Assembly: GCF_023072615.1 (NCBI RefSeq) | Contig: NZ_JAKNRW010000042.1 | Location: forward strand, 1-45,530 | DNA: 45,530 nt | Source of the DNA: Pseudomonas violetae | Lineage (GTDB): Bacteria > Pseudomonadota > Gammaproteobacteria > Pseudomonadales > Pseudomonadaceae | Direction of reading: 5' to 3' | Shown: positions 41,601-45,530 of the stretch, in pieces | How the letters are laid out: each line of letters starts with the position of its first letter | Numbering within the stretch: the stretch's first letter is position 1 | The notes under the pieces: model-generated | Database searches by the model: none | The model's input: the letters and a program-made list of their open reading frames with translations, nothing else | Told to the model about the DNA's origin: nothing | Translations under genes and position numbers: made by a program

Positions 41601-42581
41601 ATGTCTGCCTACGAACAACGGCCAGTGAAAACCGTGGGTTTTCTGGTCATCCAGAACTTCACCACCATCGGCTTCGCCTCAGCCGTGGAAACCTTGCGCA
41701 TGGCCAACATGGCCGCGCGCCAGCCGATGTACCGCACCCTGATCATCGCCGCCAGCATGGAGCCGGTGACCGCCAGCAACGGCATGCGCATCCTGCCCGA
41801 CTACTCGACAGAGGACGCACCAAAACTCGACATGTTGTTCGTAGTGGGCTCGAACCCGATAGTGTCCAATCACAGCAGCCGGCCGTTGCTCACCTGGCTG
41901 CGCAAACTGGCGCATTTGCAGGTACCCCTGGGCGGTATCTGCACCGGCAGCCACTTGCTGGCCCGGGCCGACCTGCTCAAGGGTTACCGCTGCACCATCC
42001 ATTGGGAAGATTACGAGGCGCTGACCGAGCGCTTTCCCGGAATCGTCATTTCCAACCAGCTGTTCGAACTCGATCGCGACCGCTACACCTGCTCCGGCGG
42101 AGTCGCGGCCATGGACATGACGTTGCAGTTGATCGCCCGGGAACCGGGCGGCCGGGACATCGCCGCCCATGCCGCGGAGTTGCTGTTGTGTGATCGCGCG
42201 CGAGGCGCCCAGGAACGCCAGCGCGTACCGTTGCGGCAGAAACTCGGCACCTCCCAGCCCAGGCTCAGCCAGATAGTGGCGATCATGGAAGCCAACATCG
42301 AGGAGCCGCTGGGGCTGGAGGAACTGGCACAATTGAACGAGGTGTCGGTGCGGCAACTGGAACGCCTGTTTCACAAGCACCTCAAACGCACGCCCAGTCA
42401 GTACTATCTGGAACTGCGCCTGTCCCGGGCCCGGCAGTTGCTGCTGCGCAGCGAGTCCCAGGTACGGGACATCGCCCTGGCGTGCGGCTTCGTTTCGCCG
42501 GCGCATTTCTCCAAGTGCTACAGCCGCTACTTTGGCCTGTCGCCGATGGGGGAACGCCGGCAGGTGGCGTGTCTGCACTGA
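41601..42581 (+). CDS. GlxA-family transcription regulator, probable regulator of the creatinine genes
   Basis: A 326-residue regulator. The N-terminal DJ-1/PfpI-like domain includes GGICTGSHLLARADLLKGYRCTIHWED, with a cysteine in the nucleophile-elbow position. The C-terminal AraC domain reads LEELAQLNEVSVRQLERLFHKHLKRTPSQYYLELRLSRARQLL and CGFVSPAHFSKCYSRYFGLSP. Relatives in Pseudomonas (GbdR, SouR, CdhR type) respond to choline-, sarcosine- and carnitine-derived metabolites. Its place next to creatininase suggests it responds to creatinine, creatine or sarcosine and acts at the repeats near 39033. ATG 41601 follows AGAGGATAAGG. Confidence 0.88.
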   Translation: MSAYEQRPVKTVGFLVIQNFTTIGFASAVETLRMANMAARQPMYRTLIIAASMEPVTASNGMRILPDYSTEDAPKLDMLFVVGSNPIVSNHSSRPLLTWLRKLAHLQVPLGGICTGSHLLARADLLKGYRCTIHWEDYEALTERFPGIVISNQLFELDRDRYTCSGGVAAMDMTLQLIAREPGGRDIAAHAAELLLCDRARGAQERQRVPLRQKLGTSQPRLSQIVAIMEANIEEPLGLEELAQLNEVSVRQLERLFHKHLKRTPSQYYLELRLSRARQLLLRSESQVRDIALACGFVSPAHFSKCYSRYFGLSPMGERRQVACLH

Positions 42582-42684
42582 TACCGAGTGCGGGCTTGCG
42601 CCGGATCGGCGGGCAAACCGGTTGCCAAACCGCTGATCATTTGCTTGCATACCCCTCCTCGTAGCATTGCGGTCAAGGAGACCA

Positions 42685-43407
42685 ATGATGAAAACCATGG
42701 TGGTGGGCGCAAGCAAAGGTCTTGGCAAAGCCCTGATCGAAGGTCTCGGTCAGGCGCACGACACGCTGATCGGCGTTTCCCGCACGCGTCCCGACCACAT
42801 CAAGCCCCAGGCAGGGGTGCAGGTACGCTGGGTGGAGGCCGATCTTGCTGATCCCGCCACGGCGGCCATGACCCTCGAACAGGCCGTGGCCGAGGGCGGG
42901 CTGGACACACTGATCTACAACCTCGGCATCTGGGAAACCTTGGCGTTCGACCCCGCCTACGCCTTTCTCGCCGACGACGATGATCAACTGCAGGCCATCG
43001 TCAACTGCAACATCACCTCGCCCATAGTGCTGATCAAACGCTTGCTGCCGGTGCTGCTCAAAAGCGCCAACCCGAGGGTCATCCTGACGGGATCGACTTC
43101 CGGCCTGCCCCGCAGTGGTCGCCCGGAAGTGGCGTTCGGCGCCTCCAAGTTTGCCCTGCGCGGAATGGCCGATGCGTTGCGCGAAGGCTACCGCGAGCAG
43201 CGTCTGGGCGTGACCTGCCTGAACCTCGGCTACCTGAATACCGAAGACGACTTCAATACCTGCCGGTCCGTGGCCGAACAGCGCGGCGCTGGTCAATTGA
43301 TCCCGGTGCACGACGTGGTGCAGGTGGTGCGCATGGCCCTGAGTTTGTCGTCGGCCAGTTTCGTCAAGGAGATCACGCTGCCGGCGATCCTGGATGAGCG
43401 TTTTTAA
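42685..43407 (+). CDS. Short-chain dehydrogenase/reductase-like protein lacking the catalytic tyrosine
   Basis: A classical SDR fold of about 240 residues: VVGASKGLGKAL for the cofactor, LIYNLGIW where NNAG is usual, ILTGSTSG with the catalytic serine region. The expected Tyr-x3-Lys reads FGASK, so the tyrosine is replaced by phenylalanine while the lysine is kept. This should lower or abolish normal oxidoreductase activity. It may be a regulator or use another acid. AAGGAG ends four bases before ATG 42685 and seven before ATG 42688, so either start is plausible. It stands alone between the regulator and the cobalamin riboswitch; its function is unknown. Confidence 0.8.
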   Translation: MMKTMVVGASKGLGKALIEGLGQAHDTLIGVSRTRPDHIKPQAGVQVRWVEADLADPATAAMTLEQAVAEGGLDTLIYNLGIWETLAFDPAYAFLADDDDQLQAIVNCNITSPIVLIKRLLPVLLKSANPRVILTGSTSGLPRSGRPEVAFGASKFALRGMADALREGYREQRLGVTCLNLGYLNTEDDFNTCRSVAEQRGAGQLIPVHDVVQVVRMALSLSSASFVKEITLPAILDERF

Positions 43408-43474
43408 GCGCACATGAAGGGGTGAAGAATCACGCGGGTTCCCCAAGGGCGGCCTGATCGACTACCATGCCGCC

Positions 43475-43645
43475 GCCGGTTTCCACATGGGATTAATAGG
43501 GAATCCGTGATGCTCGCGCAGCATCAAACGGAACTGCCCCCGCAACTGTAGGTGCTGAGCCTGCTCCACGACTGCCACTGGGATCGCTCCCGGGAAGGCC
43601 GGAGCCAGGTGATGACGCACCAGTCAGGAGACCTGCCGGCCAAGC
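43475..43645 (+). ncRNA. Cobalamin riboswitch
   Basis: The B12 box AGTCAGGAGACCTGCC is at 43622-43637, and further conserved parts precede it: GGGAA followed by CCGTGATGC, then AACGGAACTGCCCCCGCAAC and ACTGTAGG. The outer stem joins GCCGGT near 43475 with the GCCGGC after the B12 box. A hairpin GGTGTCC/GGACATCC at 43663-43682 follows. There is no T-tract, so control may be at translation. It lies about 155 bases before the BtuF-like start codon. Binding of adenosylcobalamin would repress the transporter genes. Confidence 0.93.
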
Positions 43646-43799
43646 AAATCACTAACCGGCGGGGTGTCCGGGAAGGACATCCTTGGCGCGCGGGTCACCT
43701 TGGTGATCAGCAATGCACTGCGTTTTGCGGCAGTGTTCGATGATGTGTTTCCAGACCGTAGACCTCTGCTCCGTGTACGGTTTTACTGGAGATTGCCCC

Positions 43800-44813
43800 A
43801 TGCTGCTGCCCCGCTTCGCCACCCTCTGCACGGGCCTGGCTTTGTGTGCCCTCGCCCAGGCGGCACCGACTCAATACCCCCTGACCTTGGAAAACTGCGG
43901 CAGCACCCTGACGTTCCAGCAGGCGCCGAGCCGCGCCGTGACCATCGGCCAGGCCGGCACGGAAATGCTCTATGCCATGGGCTTGAGCGACCGTCTGGTC
44001 GGCACCTCGCTGTGGTTTAACGACGTACTGGGCCGCTACAAGACCGAGAACGACAAGATCGAACGCCTGGCTGATAACGAGCCGAGCTTCGAGGCGGTGA
44101 TCGGCAAGCGTCCGCAGCTGGTTGCAGTCGAGCTGGAGTGGATGGTCGGGCCGCAAGGCGCGGTCGGCACCCGCGAACAGTTTCACGAACTGAACATCGC
44201 GACCTACCTGATGCCCTCCGACTGCGAAGCCAAGGACAACCTGGTGGGGGCCGACGGCACTCGGCTGGAAGCGTTTCGCATCGACAGTCTGTACAAGAGC
44301 GTCAGCCAGCTGGCTGAAATCTTCGATGTGCAGGACCGTGGCCAGCAGCTGACCGCCGAGCTCAAGGCCAGCCTGGCGAAGTCCATTGCCCTGGTGCAGG
44401 GCAAGAACCTCAAGCACACCAGCGCGCTGTTCTGGTTCTCCAGCGCCAGCCTGGACATCGACCCCTATGTCGCCGGCCACAAGGGCATTCCCGATTTCAT
44501 GCTCAACACCCTGGGCGTGCGCAACGTGGTGCAGTCCGACGAAGAATGGCCAACGGTGGGCTGGGAAACCATCGCCAAGGCCAACCCGACCTTCCTGGTG
44601 ATTGCCCGCATGGATCGTCGCCGATTCCCCGCCGACGACCACGAAAAAAAACTGGCGTTCCTGCGCAGTGATCCGGTGACGCGCAACATGGACGCGGTGA
44701 AAAACAATCGCATCATCATCCTCGACGCCATGGCGATGCAGGCCAGCCTGCGGATGTTCGATGGCCTGGAAACACTGGCCAGCGCCATCAACGGCTACGA
44801 CCTGCCGCAATGA
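43800..44813 (+). CDS. Periplasmic substrate-binding protein of a cobalamin-type ABC importer (BtuF/FepB-like)
   Basis: Binds the solute in the periplasm and passes it to the permease. The 337-residue protein has a Sec signal (LLPRFATLCTGLALCALAQAA) and follows the class III binding-protein pattern: RAVTIGQAGTEMLYAMGLSDRLVG, NEPSFEAVIGKRPQLVAVE, and KANPTFLVIARMDRRRF. The riboswitch upstream suggests cobalamin or a related corrinoid; iron-siderophore binding proteins share this fold, so the solute remains an inference. GGAG lies before ATG 43800; the frame continues upstream but those residues are not family-like. The next gene starts in an ATGA overlap. Confidence 0.85.
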   Translation: MLLPRFATLCTGLALCALAQAAPTQYPLTLENCGSTLTFQQAPSRAVTIGQAGTEMLYAMGLSDRLVGTSLWFNDVLGRYKTENDKIERLADNEPSFEAVIGKRPQLVAVELEWMVGPQGAVGTREQFHELNIATYLMPSDCEAKDNLVGADGTRLEAFRIDSLYKSVSQLAEIFDVQDRGQQLTAELKASLAKSIALVQGKNLKHTSALFWFSSASLDIDPYVAGHKGIPDFMLNTLGVRNVVQSDEEWPTVGWETIAKANPTFLVIARMDRRRFPADDHEKKLAFLRSDPVTRNMDAVKNNRIIILDAMAMQASLRMFDGLETLASAINGYDLPQ

Positions 44814-45530
44814 CCGGGACGATGATTCGCACGTTGCTGGCCTTTGTCACACTGTTACTGGCGGTGATCGCCGGCGTGGCCATTGGTGAAACGCCGATCG
44901 AGCCGGGTGTGGTGTTCCAGGTCCTGGCCAACAAGTTGTGGGCGGCCGGCCACGTGCTCGACCCAATCGACGAAGGCATCGTCTGGAACTACCGCCTGAC
45001 CCGCGCCCTGGTGGCTGCGGCTTGCGGCGCAGGCCTGGCAACCTGTGGGGTGATCCTGCAGTCGCTGCTGCGCAACCCACTGGCCGATCCCTACCTGCTG
45101 GGTATTTCCGCGGGGGCTTCCACCGGGGCGGTTCTGGTGGCGCTGCTGGGATTAGGTGCCGGGGCCATTTCGTTGTCCGTCGGCGCGTTTGCCGGGGCCG
45201 TCGCGGCTTTTGTCCTGGTGATTTTGCTGGCGCGGGTCAGCGGGTCAGCCAGCGGCACCGGGCAGATCATTCTGGCGGGGATTGCCGGGTCGCAGTTGTT
45301 CAACGCGCTGACGGCGTTCCTGATCACCAAGTCCGCCAGTTCCGAGCAGGCTCGCGGCATCCTGTTCTGGCTGCTGGGCAATCTCAGTGGCGTGCGCTGG
45401 CCGTCGGTGTGGTTAGCGGTGCCGGTGGCGCTGCTTGGCCTGGCGGTGTGCCTGTGGCACCGACGCGCGTTGGACGCGTTCACGTTCGGAGTCGACTCGG
45501 CGGCGTCCCTCGGCATCCCGGTGCGGCGGG
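44810..45530 (+). CDS. FecCD/BtuC-like ABC permease (partial, runs off the window)
   Basis: The inner-membrane permease partner of the preceding binding protein. The 240 visible residues have the pattern of FecCD permeases: LPVGVVFQVL-like start, WNYRLTRALVAAACGAGLATCGVILQSLLRNPLADPYLLGISAGASTGAV (in parts), ILAGIAGSQLFNALTAFLI and FWLLGNLSGVRWPS. About 100 residues are missing beyond the edge. ATG 44810 overlaps the previous stop; ATG 44822 is an alternative. An ATPase gene is expected next. Confidence 0.88.
   Translation, partial: MTGTMIRTLLAFVTLLLAVIAGVAIGETPIEPGVVFQVLANKLWAAGHVLDPIDEGIVWNYRLTRALVAAACGAGLATCGVILQSLLRNPLADPYLLGISAGASTGAVLVALLGLGAGAISLSVGAFAGAVAAFVLVILLARVSGSASGTGQIILAGIAGSQLFNALTAFLITKSASSEQARGILFWLLGNLSGVRWPSVWLAVPVALLGLAVCLWHRRALDAFTFGVDSAASLGIPVRR

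Noticed and set aside
43707..44810. 367-codon frame antisense to the BtuF-like gene
   Set aside because: It mirrors the real gene almost exactly, and the plus strand has a signal peptide, a riboswitch and an operon partner.
1..45530. tRNA, rRNA, insertion sequences or phage genes
   Set aside because: No transposase, integrase, cloverleaf-like sequence or rRNA segment was recognised by eye.

Overview
The window looks like chromosomal DNA of a Pseudomonas, most likely of the P. fluorescens group. The evidence is high GC, REP-type repeats of the GTAGGAGCGAGC...GCTCGCG kind, a small protein of a type I know only from Pseudomonas, and strong similarity of one gene to the P. putida creatininase. 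No tRNA, rRNA, CRISPR array, phage or insertion sequence was found.

Layout. (1) 1-1797, minus: the ATPase and the start of the permease of an FtsX/MacB-type ABC transporter. (2) 2022-3962, plus: a membrane O-acyltransferase with a SGNH domain. (3) 4487-22503, plus: a tightly packed exopolysaccharide operon of 16 recognisable genes. It encodes UDP-glucuronate and UDP-galacturonate synthesis, an initiating phosphoglycosyltransferase, a split Wzc (kinase-like ATPase plus Wzz-like protein), a Wza export lipoprotein, three glycosyltransferases, Wzy, Wzx, two unrelated deacetylases, a secreted glycosidase-like protein and two GNAT-fold proteins. Most junctions are four-base start/stop overlaps. (4) 22619-23311: a second copy of one of the GNAT genes, behind its own promoter, which closely resembles the operon promoter. 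(5) 23738-27924: a thioesterase-like gene, a diguanylate cyclase and an amidase. (6) 28015-31712, minus: a three-part efflux system (OM lipoprotein, HlyD adaptor, DUF2955 membrane protein), with a small membrane protein and a GlxA-type regulator beyond it. (7) 33579-34748: small proteins of unknown function. (8) 34906-42581: a creatinine-utilisation region with a PotABCD-like ABC importer (minus), creatininase, an amino-acid permease and a GlxA-family regulator (plus), around an intergenic region rich in operator-like repeats. (9) 42685-43407: a short-chain dehydrogenase-like protein without the usual catalytic tyrosine. (10) 43475-end: a cobalamin riboswitch followed by a BtuF-like binding protein and the start of a BtuC-like permease.

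How it fits together. Region 3 is a complete Wzx/Wzy-type pathway: nucleotide sugars are made, units are built on undecaprenyl phosphate, flipped, polymerised and exported through Wza. The decorating enzymes suggest a uronic-acid polymer that is both acylated and de-acetylated. It lacks the hallmark genes of alginate, Psl, Pel and cellulose. The paired promoters, the duplicated GNAT gene and a 29-codon reading frame bridging two operon genes are the parts I find least explained. Region 8 suggests regulated uptake and hydrolysis of creatinine; the next enzyme, creatinase, is not in the window.
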